64,000 bases of DNA from contig CAKSFN010000009.1 in assembly GCA_934454405.1 (NCBI GenBank), positions 44,520 through 108,519 on the forward strand, given 5' to 3'. Origin of the DNA: an uncultured Eubacteriales bacterium. GTDB taxonomy: Bacteria > Bacillota > Clostridia > Oscillospirales > UBA644. This document shows positions 16,894 to 25,440 of the stretch, in pieces (position 1 is the first letter of the stretch; each line of letters begins with the position of its first letter). The notes beneath the pieces were generated by a model. It saw nothing but the letters and a program-made list of their open reading frames with translations. It ran no database searches and had not been told where the DNA came from. A program made the translations under genes and the position numbers.

Positions 16894-17916
16894 TCAGAAT
16901 TTCAGTTCAAAAATTCCGCCGTCGAAAAATATCGGTTCTCCGTTTTCGTCCTTATAAAACGACACTTTTTCCGTGCCGACATTTTTGAAGCCGAGCGCGG
17001 ACAACAGGTGAACGGACGGCGTGTTGTTTATTGCCGTTCCAGCAAAAAACGTTCGTACACCGTGTTCTTTGAACTGCTTGATTAAGGCAGAGAGGCTTTC
17101 TTTTGCGTACCCATTGCCGTGATACGCGGAGTTGAAAGCGTATCCTATTTCATATCCGTTTTCACGAGCGTTGAACGCCGCATAACCGATAACTTTTTCA
17201 CCGAGAAGTATTGAAAAAAACTGATGTTCGACGTTGTTGTTTGCCTGCGCCCACCGCGCTATTCTTTGTTTGACATCTTCTTCGTTCGTTGAGTGCGGTA
17301 CATCGTATTGTGCGTACGGAGATTTTGAAAAGTCAATCCATATTTCGCGAATGTCGCGCCAATCGTCTGCGGCGGTTTTTCTTATCGTAAGGCGATTCGT
17401 TTTTACCCGAATATCAATGTTGCGAAGACTTTCGAGCATCTCAAATCTTTCTTTTGATATTTTGTAATATCGGAAAATGCCCTCTTCTTTTATGAATTCA
17501 AATCCGACTTTTTCAAGAACGTGTTGGCTTCGTTTGTTTTTCAAAACAGCATCTGCGAAGACTGTTTCAAGTCCGAGGTCTCCGAACGCATATTGTAACA
17601 TAAGTCTTTCCGCAAGAGTTCCGTAACCTTTGTTTTTACAGCGGTCGTTTTGCAGGTGAACAGACAATTCTCCGCGCTTTTCTGCTGTATTTATATGCTT
17701 AATGCATATTTCTCCGATAGGGCGTCCTGCTTCTGTGATGATGAATGCTTTGCGTGTGGTATCCGCAGATATCCTTTCAAAGTATGCATTCACTTTTTCT
17801 TCATCATAACGGTATTCGGAAAACTTTGACATATCCATATAAATATCGGAATCGCTCTCAAAGTCTTTGAAATACTCTCTTATCAAATCTTGTGTGATTT
17901 TTTTTAATTCAATCAT
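16894..17916 (-). CDS. Tandem two-domain GNAT N-acetyltransferase (RimJ/RimL-like)
   Basis: A 340-residue fusion of two acetyltransferase domains. The N-terminal one has GYGTLAERLMLQYAF and NKRSQHVLEKVGF; the C-terminal one (from about residue 168) has GYAKESLSALI and NTPSVHLLSALGF. Each pattern (Gx2G acetyl-CoA loop, then Asn/Ser-x-LG(F)) is that of RimJ/RimL enzymes that acetylate protein N-termini, amino acids or antibiotics. Its ATG overlaps the end of the elaA-like gene (AATGATTGA). The targets cannot be read from the sequence. Confidence 0.85.
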   Translation of the reverse strand: MIELKKITQDLIREYFKDFESDSDIYMDMSKFSEYRYDEEKVNAYFERISADTTRKAFIITEAGRPIGEICIKHINTAEKRGELSVHLQNDRCKNKGYGTLAERLMLQYAFGDLGLETVFADAVLKNKRSQHVLEKVGFEFIKEEGIFRYYKISKERFEMLESLRNIDIRVKTNRLTIRKTAADDWRDIREIWIDFSKSPYAQYDVPHSTNEEDVKQRIARWAQANNNVEHQFFSILLGEKVIGYAAFNARENGYEIGYAFNSAYHGNGYAKESLSALIKQFKEHGVRTFFAGTAINNTPSVHLLSALGFKNVGTEKVSFYKDENGEPIFFDGGIFELKF

Positions 17917-18355
17917 TTTTCAGTGTCCTGAACATTTTTATATGTTCAATTCCCGCTTCTTCGTAGACATTGCCTTCTGTGACAAATCCCATGATTTCAT
18001 AAAATTTACGGGCGTGCGCCTGCGCGCTTATTTCCACCGTGTCGGCGTCAAAGACGTCTTTTGCGGCTTGCAGCGCGGCTTTTACCACCGCCGCCCCGAG
18101 TCCTTGTCTGCGTTTTGCCGCAACGATGCGTCCGAAAGAAACTTCATCGTGCAAAACGCCTTTCGGCAACATTCGCAGACACGCTTCCGTGCCGTTTTCG
18201 TCGGTCAGAAAAATGTGATATGCAACCTTATCAAATCCGTCAAGGTCGGGTTCGGAACATCTCTGTTCAAACGTGAAAACACGTTCTCGGAGTTGAAGTA
18301 TGCCGTAAAGTTCTTCGGGGGTGAGTTCGTTAAAATGTTTGACCGTTGCTTTCAT
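17909..18355 (-). CDS. elaA: ElaA-family GNAT acetyltransferase
   Basis: A 148-residue protein matching ElaA: LRERVFTFEQRC, then DLDGFD near residue 38 (family LRxxVFVVEQxCxYxExDGxD), RIVAAKRRQGLG as the acetyl-CoA loop and ARKFYEIMGF near the end. The substrate of ElaA is not established. It overlaps the rqcH stop (ATGA) and the downstream double-GNAT gene, so the three are translationally coupled. Confidence 0.85.
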   Translation of the reverse strand: MKATVKHFNELTPEELYGILQLRERVFTFEQRCSEPDLDGFDKVAYHIFLTDENGTEACLRMLPKGVLHDEVSFGRIVAAKRRQGLGAAVVKAALQAAKDVFDADTVEISAQAHARKFYEIMGFVTEGNVYEEAGIEHIKMFRTLKND

Positions 18356-20115
18356 CTTTGTTCTTTCGGTTTTTCCTTTGCGGTTACAACCGCAGTTGTG
18401 TAGTTTACGTATATAACTTTTCCGGGGCGCGCGCCGCTCGGCTTTTTAACGTTTTTGACTTCCGTATAATCGACTTCGACCTTTGCGCCCGCATCTGCGG
18501 AACTGAATGTCGCAGCAAGCACGGCTGCTTCTTCAAGCGTTGAATCGGGCGGCGTCTTTCCGTCCGTCACCACAACTACATGGCTTCCCGCATAGTTTTT
18601 GATATGGAACCAAATATCGTGCTTGTCTGCAATTTTCAGCGTCAAAGCGTCGTTTTGGAGATTGTTTTTGCCTACAAGAATTGTGAAGCCGTCGGTGGAC
18701 TTGTATTCGGAAGGTTTGCAGGTCTCGGTTTTTTTCTGCTTTTGAAATTTTTGCTTTCCTCGCTGTTTTGCATAGCCCTGTTCTGACAACTCTCTGCGTA
18801 TTTGTCCGAGTTCCGCAACGGAATCGGCATTTTCCACCGAACTGCGGACGGATTCGAGGTATTCTATCTCCGAAAGCGCTTCGGGAATCTGTTCCGCAAG
18901 CATTTTTTTTGCCGTTTGCGCCTTTTTGTAAAGTTTATAATACTTCTGCGCGTTTGCGGTGGGAGAAAGCCTCGGGTCGAGCTCCACGGTGCATTCAGTC
19001 GGCTCTTCCGCATAATAATCCACAAGACGCGCCGTTTTTTCTCCGCCTTTAAGCAGATACATATTCGAGGTTATAATATCGCCGTAACGCTTGAATATGT
19101 CGGCTTTTTCACATTCTTTCAGTTCGCCCCGCTGCGCTTCGACCTTGCGGCTCAAACGGGAAATGACGGTTGCTATAAGCCTTGTCATATCCGAGGACGA
19201 ACGCTTGATATGCTCCGCCGCCGCTTTGACGGAAAAATATCTTTCCACGGCTTCGGACGCGCTTATTTCGCATATCTTTTTTGCCGCCGAACCGTACTGC
19301 TCTATGTCAAAACAATAGTATTCAAGCGGCTTGTCGGAGTAAAGAAAAACGGGAGAAAAACGCTCGCTTTTAATATTATCGCGTAATTCGGTCAAAAATC
19401 CGACGAGTTTTTCAAACTCCCCGTCCGAAAGAGACGCGATGTCCGTGTCCGTCGCGCCCTTGCACCTGAACGCCGCTTCGCGTCCGAGCAGGGGAGCGAC
19501 ACCGAGAAATTTTTCGCATATACGCTTGTCTATGCGCCCCGCACGTTCCCTTTCAAGCGTGCTTTTGATGTCTGCCGAAAGCAGATCTTCTTTGTCCTGT
19601 GACGGCGGAAGCGTATAAGTCAGCCCCGGGAGAATCTGTCTTTTCTCCGATGACGAAAAATCCACCTGATGAACCGCATCGTAAATTTTGCCGTTCTCGT
19701 CCGTGAAAACTATATTGCTGCAACGCCCCATGATTTCTATCGTGAGACGGTTGGTCACGGTTTCGTAAAGCTCCGTGCTGCATTCAAAATCAAGATGAAG
19801 CACTCTTTCAAGCCCCGGCTGTGACGCTCCGATAAACTTCGCGCCCGTCATCCTTTTGCGCAGAAGCATACAGAAATTCGGCGCGACAGGAGGATTCTCT
19901 TTTTTCGTCTGCGTCAGGTGTATTCGCGCCTGCGAGGGGTTGGAGGAGATCAAAAGCGTTCTGTTGACGTTGCATTTGTTTGTCTTGTCAAACGCTCTGA
20001 ATCTTATATTTATTTCGTCGCGCTCGGGCTGGGTTATCTTATCAACCTTGCCGCCCTCAAGTTTTTCGTTCAATTCCGCGCAAATGCTGCGGAGCATTAT
20101 TCCGTCAAAAGCCAT
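18352..20115 (-). CDS. rqcH: Ribosome-associated quality control protein RqcH (NFACT family)
   Basis: A 587-residue NFACT protein: NFACT-N beginning MAFDGIMLRSICAEL, FCMLLRKRMTGAKF near residue 85, two HhH-like and coiled-coil segments in the middle, and a C-terminal NFACT-R domain (about 465-575: FTILVGKNNLQNDALTL, DIWFHIKNYAGSHVVV). In Bacillus subtilis RqcH binds obstructed 50S subunits and recruits tRNA-Ala to add alanine tails to stalled chains. Older annotations call it fibronectin-binding protein. Its RqcP partner lies at 33.8 kb in this window. Confidence 0.93.
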   Translation of the reverse strand: MAFDGIMLRSICAELNEKLEGGKVDKITQPERDEINIRFRAFDKTNKCNVNRTLLISSNPSQARIHLTQTKKENPPVAPNFCMLLRKRMTGAKFIGASQPGLERVLHLDFECSTELYETVTNRLTIEIMGRCSNIVFTDENGKIYDAVHQVDFSSSEKRQILPGLTYTLPPSQDKEDLLSADIKSTLERERAGRIDKRICEKFLGVAPLLGREAAFRCKGATDTDIASLSDGEFEKLVGFLTELRDNIKSERFSPVFLYSDKPLEYYCFDIEQYGSAAKKICEISASEAVERYFSVKAAAEHIKRSSSDMTRLIATVISRLSRKVEAQRGELKECEKADIFKRYGDIITSNMYLLKGGEKTARLVDYYAEEPTECTVELDPRLSPTANAQKYYKLYKKAQTAKKMLAEQIPEALSEIEYLESVRSSVENADSVAELGQIRRELSEQGYAKQRGKQKFQKQKKTETCKPSEYKSTDGFTILVGKNNLQNDALTLKIADKHDIWFHIKNYAGSHVVVVTDGKTPPDSTLEEAAVLAATFSSADAGAKVEVDYTEVKNVKKPSGARPGKVIYVNYTTAVVTAKEKPKEQR

Positions 20116-20116
20116 A

Positions 20117-20881
20117 TTACACCGTTAAAATGCTGTCCCCGTGAACCGAGGAAACTTCAAATTTTACATCGGGAAGCCTTTCCGAGAGTTTGTCCCGAAG
20201 AGCCTGTACAACGGGATTTTCCGTTGCGAAGTGTCCTGCGTCGATAAGGTTTATTCCGATATTTTTCGCGTCGAGGAACTGATGATATTTCACATCTCCC
20301 GTCACGAATGTATCCGCGCCCGCTTTGAGCGCGTTTTCAATGTCGTCCGCTCCCGCGCCGCCGATAACAGCAACTTTTTTGACCGCTTTTTCCGCGTCCG
20401 CGTATCTGACGCAGTTTGCCGTCAGCGCGTGTTTCACTTTAATCGCATAATTGTGTATGTCCGTTGCCCTCGGAAGTGTTCCCATTCTGCCTATCGGAAG
20501 TCCCTCTCCGTCATACAATATTTCAATATCGCCTTCGACGCCGACGAGCCGTATAAGCAGGTCGTTGACGCCGCCGTTTGCGCAGTCAAGGTTTGTGTGA
20601 GCGCAAATCGCACAAAGCCCGTTTTTCATCAGTCCGTAAACGGGGTTTTCGGGGTGAATGCTTTTCAGGGGTCTGAAAATAACGGGGTGATGGGAAATTA
20701 TCATCTGTGCGCCTATCGCTTTCGCTTCGTTTATGACTTCGGGCGTGATGTCAAGGCTGACAAGAGCAAAGTTTATATCGGCATTTTCGTCGCCGACAAG
20801 AAATCCGGGATTATCGTATGATGCGTGAACTTCAAACGGCGCGATCTCATCTATCGCCTTGTATATTTCTCTTGCTTTCAT
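20117..20881 (-). CDS. Nif3-like dinuclear metal centre protein
   Basis: A 254-residue NIF3/DUF34 protein: YDNPGFLVGD near the start, ISHHPVIFRPLKSI (two metal-binding His), HTNLDCANGGVND and DAGHFATENPVV near the end, all metal-site motifs of the hexameric family. It has been annotated as GTP cyclohydrolase I type 2; the true role is unclear. The start at 20881 overlaps the trmK stop (ATGA), which decides against the in-frame start 24 bases upstream. Pairing with trmK is conserved in Bacillota. Confidence 0.9.
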   Translation of the reverse strand: MKAREIYKAIDEIAPFEVHASYDNPGFLVGDENADINFALVSLDITPEVINEAKAIGAQMIISHHPVIFRPLKSIHPENPVYGLMKNGLCAICAHTNLDCANGGVNDLLIRLVGVEGDIEILYDGEGLPIGRMGTLPRATDIHNYAIKVKHALTANCVRYADAEKAVKKVAVIGGAGADDIENALKAGADTFVTGDVKYHQFLDAKNIGINLIDAGHFATENPVVQALRDKLSERLPDVKFEVSSVHGDSILTV

Positions 20882-21558
20882 ATCTCTTTTTCCAACCTCT
20901 CGCATATTTTTCTTTGTTCCGCTATGGACTCTTCGTCTTTGTTCTCTGCTTTTTCAAGTCCGTTCAACCTCTTTTTGACCGCTTGCAGAACCTTTTCTTT
21001 GTATTTTACCGCATCCGAATCCTTCTTTGCAAGCAGGGGAGCGGAAATATATATTTCAACGGCTTCCGTCGGCTGTATTTGCTCCGACTTTACCGCTCTG
21101 ATAACGCTGTAAATACGCTTGTCTTCGCTTACCGCAACTTCATCTTCGATAAAAAAATTGTTGTTGTAAAGGAACTTTCTCAATTCCTCCGCTTTTGACA
21201 TCGGTTGCAGTATCACGGTTTGCCCGACGGGCAGGGGTTTTTCCTGCAATATCTGCGCGATTGTTTCGCCGCCCATTCCCGCAATCGTTATGACGTCGCA
21301 GCTTTCGTTTATGCTTTTCAGACCGTCGCTCAAAACGGTCGCTATCCTGTCAGTTTTTCCGAGGTGCTTTTCTATGTATTCTTCCGCCCTGCTCAAAGGA
21401 CCTTTTGCGATGTCGGCGGCGATACATTTTTTGCATTTGTTTTCCGATATAAGAAATATTGGCAGATATGCGTGATCCGTGCCTATGTCGGCAACCGTTC
21501 CACGGTTTTCTATCATATCCGCAATGCATTGAAGTCTCGGTGTCAATGTCGGTTTCAT
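20878..21558 (-). CDS. trmK: tRNA (adenine(22)-N(1))-methyltransferase TrmK
   Basis: A 226-residue class I SAM methyltransferase. LTPRLQCIADMI, the SAM loop VADIGTDHAYLPIFL near residue 22, and IAGMGGETIAQIL near 92 match TrmK, followed by a C-terminal coiled-coil (about 170-226). It makes m1A22 in tRNA-Ser and tRNA-Tyr. It is coupled to the Nif3-like gene by a 4-base overlap. Confidence 0.92.
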   Translation of the reverse strand: MKPTLTPRLQCIADMIENRGTVADIGTDHAYLPIFLISENKCKKCIAADIAKGPLSRAEEYIEKHLGKTDRIATVLSDGLKSINESCDVITIAGMGGETIAQILQEKPLPVGQTVILQPMSKAEELRKFLYNNNFFIEDEVAVSEDKRIYSVIRAVKSEQIQPTEAVEIYISAPLLAKKDSDAVKYKEKVLQAVKKRLNGLEKAENKDEESIAEQRKICERLEKEI

Positions 21559-21589
21559 AACTGTTTTGCCGCAAAAGGCGGCGCTTTCT

Positions 21590-22273
21590 TTATTTTTTCG
21601 CCTTTGAAATTTCGGTCACTGTCGCCGTTTTGTTTTCGACGCGAAAGCTTATCTCATATTCCGCGAAAGAGAACCCGTAAATTCTTGCAGCGTCATCCTG
21701 ATATGACGGACGCGGGTCTTCCGCAAGGATTTCTTTTATAACCGAAAGGATTTCGGGGTCAATGTCTTTTTTCGCGGCTTCGGGTATTTGTACGGCAAGT
21801 TCGTGATCTTTCTCTCTGTCGGAAAAGCCTCCGACGGCATTTTCAACCATATCCGCGTGCGGTATATACGGTTTTATATCATAGACAGGCGTTCCGTCCT
21901 TCATATCAACGCCTCCGACGGTCAAGATAGTTCCGAGCTTTTCATCTTTTTCGATTTTTTCAAGTTTTACGCAGGAAAGTCCGATAGGATTCGGTCTGAA
22001 CGGTGAACGCGTCGCAAAAACGCCGACACGGACATTTCCGCCGAGCCTCGGAGGACGCACCGTAGGACTGATTTTTTCCCTCTCGTTTTCCGAAAAACCC
22101 CAAATCAGCCAAAGATGTGAAAACTCTTCTATTCCGCGTATGAAATCGGGGTCTCGGAACTCTTTTTCGAAGATTATCCGCCCTTTTAATCCGGGCACTC
22201 TTCCGCTTTGCCGGGGAATGCCGAATTTTTCGGGAAAATCGGTTTTTATATATGCGATGGGCTTTAATTCCAT
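21590..22273 (-). CDS. trmO: tRNA-Thr(GGU) m(6)t(6)A37 methyltransferase TrmO (TsaA/YaeB family)
   Basis: A 227-residue protein with the TrmO/VirR signatures: PIAYIKTDFPEKFGIPRQSG, GRIIFEKEF, HLWLIWGF and ATRSPFRPNPIGLS, then YDIKPYIPHAD and a C-terminal DPRPSYQDD. TrmO methylates t6A37 of tRNA-Thr. It heads the minus-strand run trmO-trmK-nif3-rqcH-elaA-GNAT. No strong SD is visible before its ATG. Confidence 0.92.
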   Translation of the reverse strand: MELKPIAYIKTDFPEKFGIPRQSGRVPGLKGRIIFEKEFRDPDFIRGIEEFSHLWLIWGFSENEREKISPTVRPPRLGGNVRVGVFATRSPFRPNPIGLSCVKLEKIEKDEKLGTILTVGGVDMKDGTPVYDIKPYIPHADMVENAVGGFSDREKDHELAVQIPEAAKKDIDPEILSVIKEILAEDPRPSYQDDAARIYGFSFAEYEISFRVENKTATVTEISKAKK

Positions 22274-22294
22274 AACAAAGCAACTTTCATATTA

Positions 22295-22331
22295 AAATAA
22301 CGGCGGACAGACGCTTTCTGCCCGCCGTTTT
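22295..22331 (-). terminator. Terminator of the DUF1858 gene
   Basis: On the minus strand AACGGCGGGCAGA and TCTGTCCGCCGTT form a 12-13 bp stem with one mismatch, followed by ATTTTAAT. It separates the DUF1858 gene from trmO. Confidence 0.65.
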
Positions 22332-22336
22332 TTCTT

Positions 22337-22528
22337 TTAGCCTATAACTTTATTGAGCGCTTCAACAAGCTCGTCAACGTCGATGCCGTGAACTTCGCTT
22401 GCGCACTCAATGCTTTCGCCTCTTGCGGAGGGACAGCCGAGACAATGCATGCCGAAAGCCATAAACGTCTGCGCGGTTTCGGGATGAGCGTCAAGAACTT
22501 CGCCTATAAGCATATCCTTGTCTATCAT
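22337..22528 (-). CDS. DUF1858 / hybrid-cluster-protein-associated redox disulfide domain protein
   Basis: A 63-residue single-domain protein: DMLIGEVLDAHPETAQTFMAFGMHCLGCPSA carries the family's CxxC-like pair (HCLGCP), split here to note only the motif at residues 28-33. Such proteins are common in strict anaerobes and often sit by hybrid cluster proteins. Its role is probably in redox or metal handling, not demonstrated. It follows the ROK gene by 68 bases, with SD GGAGG, and is ended by a hairpin. Confidence 0.8.
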   Translation of the reverse strand: MIDKDMLIGEVLDAHPETAQTFMAFGMHCLGCPSARGESIECASEVHGIDVDELVEALNKVIG

Positions 22529-22596
22529 TATTTTTCCTCCTCTCGCGGGAGACCTTTCGGAAAGAGCCTTTCCTTTCGGTCGTCCGTGATTGTTTT

Positions 22597-23964
22597 TTAA
22601 TGAAGTTTCGGAAGACTTGCCGCCGCAACGGATTGTCCGACACGTCTGGACGATTCGTCGGGAATGTGAAGCTTCAACGTCTTCGCAAGGTCGGCAAAAT
22701 CCGTGTCAAGCACTTCGTTCGCCTTGTCAAGGATGATGTTTCCGCCCTCGCCCGAGGTAACTCTTCCGAGTATAAGAACGTGTTTAATGTCGTAGAACAA
22801 CGAATAGTATGCTATCGCATAGCCGAAATATACGCCGATGGTCTCGTAAATCTGCGCCGCTCTCTTGTCGCCCTCCGCATGAAGCTTCTGAACAACTTTG
22901 AGTTTTTCGGCAGGGGACAGCGTCGGGTCAAGTTCAATACCCGCCGCGGGAGCAAGTTTGATGACAGCGTCCTGCGAGAAGTATTTAACGCCGCAGCCGT
23001 AATCGCCCGACCACTCGTCAACCATAGCGTCTTCGCAATAGTCCGCGGGAACGAACGCAAGTTCGTTGAGCCAGCCCGTAATGTTGCCGTTGAGGTCAAC
23101 GTATCCGCCCGCTTCGCTTGTGCCCATCGCTATACCGAGAACGCCGTTGTCGTCAAGGTTCATCGCGCCTGCAAGAGCGGTAACGTCGCCGTCGTTTGCA
23201 ACAACTACGGGAACGTCGCCTATTTCTTTTGCAACGTCGATGTACATATTCTTGACTTTCTTATCAAAGTCCTCTTTCGGAACTTTGAGGAACAGGGAAG
23301 CGACCATTATGCGGTTGTCAACATAAACGCCCGCCGAGCTTACGCCTATTGCGTCAACTCTCGGCATGTGCGACGCCGCTGTTTTCATCGCGTCAAGAAT
23401 GCCCTGATAGTGATAGTCCGGGTCGGAGTTCGTCTTCGGGAACCAAACGACTTCCTCCGAATAAACGGGTTCGCCGTCTATGACCGCGCTGACCTTTCTG
23501 TCCGAACCGCCCGCATCGAAACCGATACGGCAGCCGTCAAGATGTCTGCCTACGGGCTCGGAATTTTCGTGCGTTTCGGGAACTTTGTCAAAATCAACGA
23601 CTTCAACGCAGAACGGACGCTCGTAAACCGTGCTCATAAAGTCAACGTCAAACGCGCGCAGACCGTTCTTCGTATACGCCTCTTTAATCTTTTCTCCGAC
23701 AATCTTCGAGCCGCCGATAATTATCTTCCAACCGCCTCTGACCCAAAGCAGGGACTTGGTCAGTCTTTCGATAAACTTGAAGTTCTCGTCGTCGTGACCC
23801 GTTCCGTCTTTGAAAATCTTTGTCTTAAAGGTCGAAATATGACCGTTATCTCTCTCCACGCTTATCGCTATGTCCTGCGCGCCTTCTTTTTCCGCTGACG
23901 CAAGAAAATCGCGAACAACGAGAGCCATGGGCTGAAACTGCTTGTCTAAAACTGCCTTTACCAT
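22597..23964 (-). CDS. ROK-family ATPase-fold protein with N-terminal extension
   Basis: A 455-residue protein. After about 145 residues of unassigned N-terminal sequence, GFDAGGSDRKVSAV is an actin-fold phosphate-1 motif; VVVANDGDVTALAGAM and GIAMGTSEAGGYVD are ROK-type phosphate-2 and adenosine motifs. The usual ROK zinc cluster (CxCGxxGCxE) is missing. ROK proteins are sugar kinases or repressors; no helix-turn-helix is seen, so a kinase acting on an N-acyl or amino sugar is plausible. It follows the SIS gene by 25 bases, which supports a shared hexosamine pathway. Confidence 0.75.
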   Translation of the reverse strand: MVKAVLDKQFQPMALVVRDFLASAEKEGAQDIAISVERDNGHISTFKTKIFKDGTGHDDENFKFIERLTKSLLWVRGGWKIIIGGSKIVGEKIKEAYTKNGLRAFDVDFMSTVYERPFCVEVVDFDKVPETHENSEPVGRHLDGCRIGFDAGGSDRKVSAVIDGEPVYSEEVVWFPKTNSDPDYHYQGILDAMKTAASHMPRVDAIGVSSAGVYVDNRIMVASLFLKVPKEDFDKKVKNMYIDVAKEIGDVPVVVANDGDVTALAGAMNLDDNGVLGIAMGTSEAGGYVDLNGNITGWLNELAFVPADYCEDAMVDEWSGDYGCGVKYFSQDAVIKLAPAAGIELDPTLSPAEKLKVVQKLHAEGDKRAAQIYETIGVYFGYAIAYYSLFYDIKHVLILGRVTSGEGGNIILDKANEVLDTDFADLAKTLKLHIPDESSRRVGQSVAAASLPKLH

Positions 23965-23989
23965 TTGAATTATACTCTCTTTTCTGAAA

Positions 23990-25030
23990 TTACTTCGTGA
24001 CGGTTACTTTTTTAAGTCCTCTCGGAGCGTCGGGATTTCTGCCCTTGACGTTTGTCAGATTCGATGCAAAAAGCTGCGCAAACGTCGCAAAACCGAACGC
24101 CGCTATCATATCGTTGCCTTTTGAATCGGGGATTTTGAAACTTACGGTTCCTTCCGCGAGAAGCTCGTCGTCGTCGGAAACCATAAGCAGATCCGCTCCA
24201 GCACCGTGAAGTTTTTCAATCATCTTTTTAGCGTCTTCCTTAACGGGACCGCCGGGCATATACATAAATACGGGCATACCGTCGTCAACCATGGCGAACG
24301 GACCGTGGTGGAAGTCGGAGATGGGATATCCCTTTGCGCGGACATAGTTCGTTTCCTGGATTTTCAAAGTGCCTTCAAGGGCGAGGGGATAGTTAATACC
24401 TCTCGAAAGAATGAAGCACTCGTTCATAAATCTGTATCTCTTTGTGAGCTCTGCAATCTCGTCGTTTTTCGCAAGCACCTGTTCAACGTATTCGGGAACG
24501 GTTTGAAGCACTTTCAGCCCCTCTTCATCGCCCGCCCACATGCAGGCGAGATTCGCAAGTATGTAAAGCTGAGTGCCGAATGTTTTTGTTGCGGCAACGC
24601 TCTTTTCTTCGCCCGCGTCGCAGTAAAGGTGATAATCAGCCGCGTTCGCAAGTAACGAGCCGAGCGTGTTTGTTACGGTCAGGGTAACGGCTCCGCTTGC
24701 CTTTGCCTGCTTGATAACTTCGTTTACGTCCGCTGCCGCGCCCGACTGCGAAATACCGATTACGAGCATGCCCTTGTAATTGATTTTGCCGCCGTAAAGG
24801 GTAGCGGTGGAGCAGGCCGAAAGACCCACGGGGATACCCGCTTTGGATTCAAGCAGATACTTGAAATAAATACCCGCGTGATCGGAAGTTCCTCTTGCGG
24901 CGATGATAACATTGTTGACGTTCGATGCTTTCAGCTGCGCAACGAGTTTTTCGAGCGTCTCCTTATTATAATCGTAGCATTCTCTGAGCGCGCGCGGCTG
25001 CTCAAAGATCTCTTTTTGCATCAGTGTCAT
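23990..25030 (-). CDS. SIS-domain sugar isomerase (GlmS isomerase-like, no glutaminase domain)
   Basis: A 346-residue protein with two SIS domains. IIAARGTSDHAGIYFKYLLE near residue 43, GISQSGAAADVNEVIK near 95, SVAATKTF near 142 (sugar phosphate loop) and SRGINYPLALEGTLKIQE near 225 are GlmS isomerase-half signatures. The N-terminal glutaminase domain is absent, as in AgaS/FrlB-type deaminases or deglycases. It probably acts on an aminosugar 6-phosphate. The start is ATG 25030, ten bases after AAGGAG; a longer in-frame reading from 25198 is basic and low-complexity and overlaps the upstream gene. Confidence 0.85.
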   Translation of the reverse strand: MTLMQKEIFEQPRALRECYDYNKETLEKLVAQLKASNVNNVIIAARGTSDHAGIYFKYLLESKAGIPVGLSACSTATLYGGKINYKGMLVIGISQSGAAADVNEVIKQAKASGAVTLTVTNTLGSLLANAADYHLYCDAGEEKSVAATKTFGTQLYILANLACMWAGDEEGLKVLQTVPEYVEQVLAKNDEIAELTKRYRFMNECFILSRGINYPLALEGTLKIQETNYVRAKGYPISDFHHGPFAMVDDGMPVFMYMPGGPVKEDAKKMIEKLHGAGADLLMVSDDDELLAEGTVSFKIPDSKGNDMIAAFGFATFAQLFASNLTNVKGRNPDAPRGLKKVTVTK

Positions 25031-25061
25031 GAAAAATGCACTCCTTATATTAAATAAAGTA

Positions 25062-25409
25062 TTATTCTTCGCTTTTTTTATCCGCTCCGCCGCCGCGTAC
25101 CGTCTGCGCGTTTTTCGGGCAGAACGGGTCGATGGCTTTGCCGAATATCGCTTTTGCCGAATACGGATTTCTGTTCGTTTTCGGTTTATCCTGTTCATTT
25201 CCCGCTCTTGCCGAAAATGAAATGAAAAACGTCCAAAAAATTATTCCGAACAGCCATATTCCGACAGCTCCGACAGCCCACCACACGGACAGTTTTATCC
25301 AAAAATGGAGAACGAGAAGTATCGCGGCCGGAAGCAGCCATGTCAGGTTAAGGATAAGATTCAGGAGCACGGCAAGGAAAAAACCCTGCCTCGCGTCTTT
25401 TGTTTTCAT
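25062..25409 (-). CDS. Small membrane protein with two hydrophobic segments
   Basis: A 115-residue protein. Two hydrophobic stretches (about residues 10-35 and 40-65) are followed by a hydrophilic tail with a Cys-Pro-Lys-Asn segment (FCPKNAQ). ATG 25409 follows a G-rich SD; the TTG just upstream is less likely. It lies 31 bases after the class A PBP and 31 bases before the SIS gene. I do not recognise the family. Confidence 0.6.
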   Translation of the reverse strand: MKTKDARQGFFLAVLLNLILNLTWLLPAAILLVLHFWIKLSVWWAVGAVGIWLFGIIFWTFFISFSARAGNEQDKPKTNRNPYSAKAIFGKAIDPFCPKNAQTVRGGGADKKSEE

Positions 25410-25440
25410 CAAAAACCCCCTTCTTTTTCAGTCATCGGAT

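Noticed and set aside
22600..23898. 432-codon open frame antisense to the ROK gene
   Set aside because: Val/Arg/Asn-rich shadow; the ROK frame has ATPase motifs and a proper RBS.
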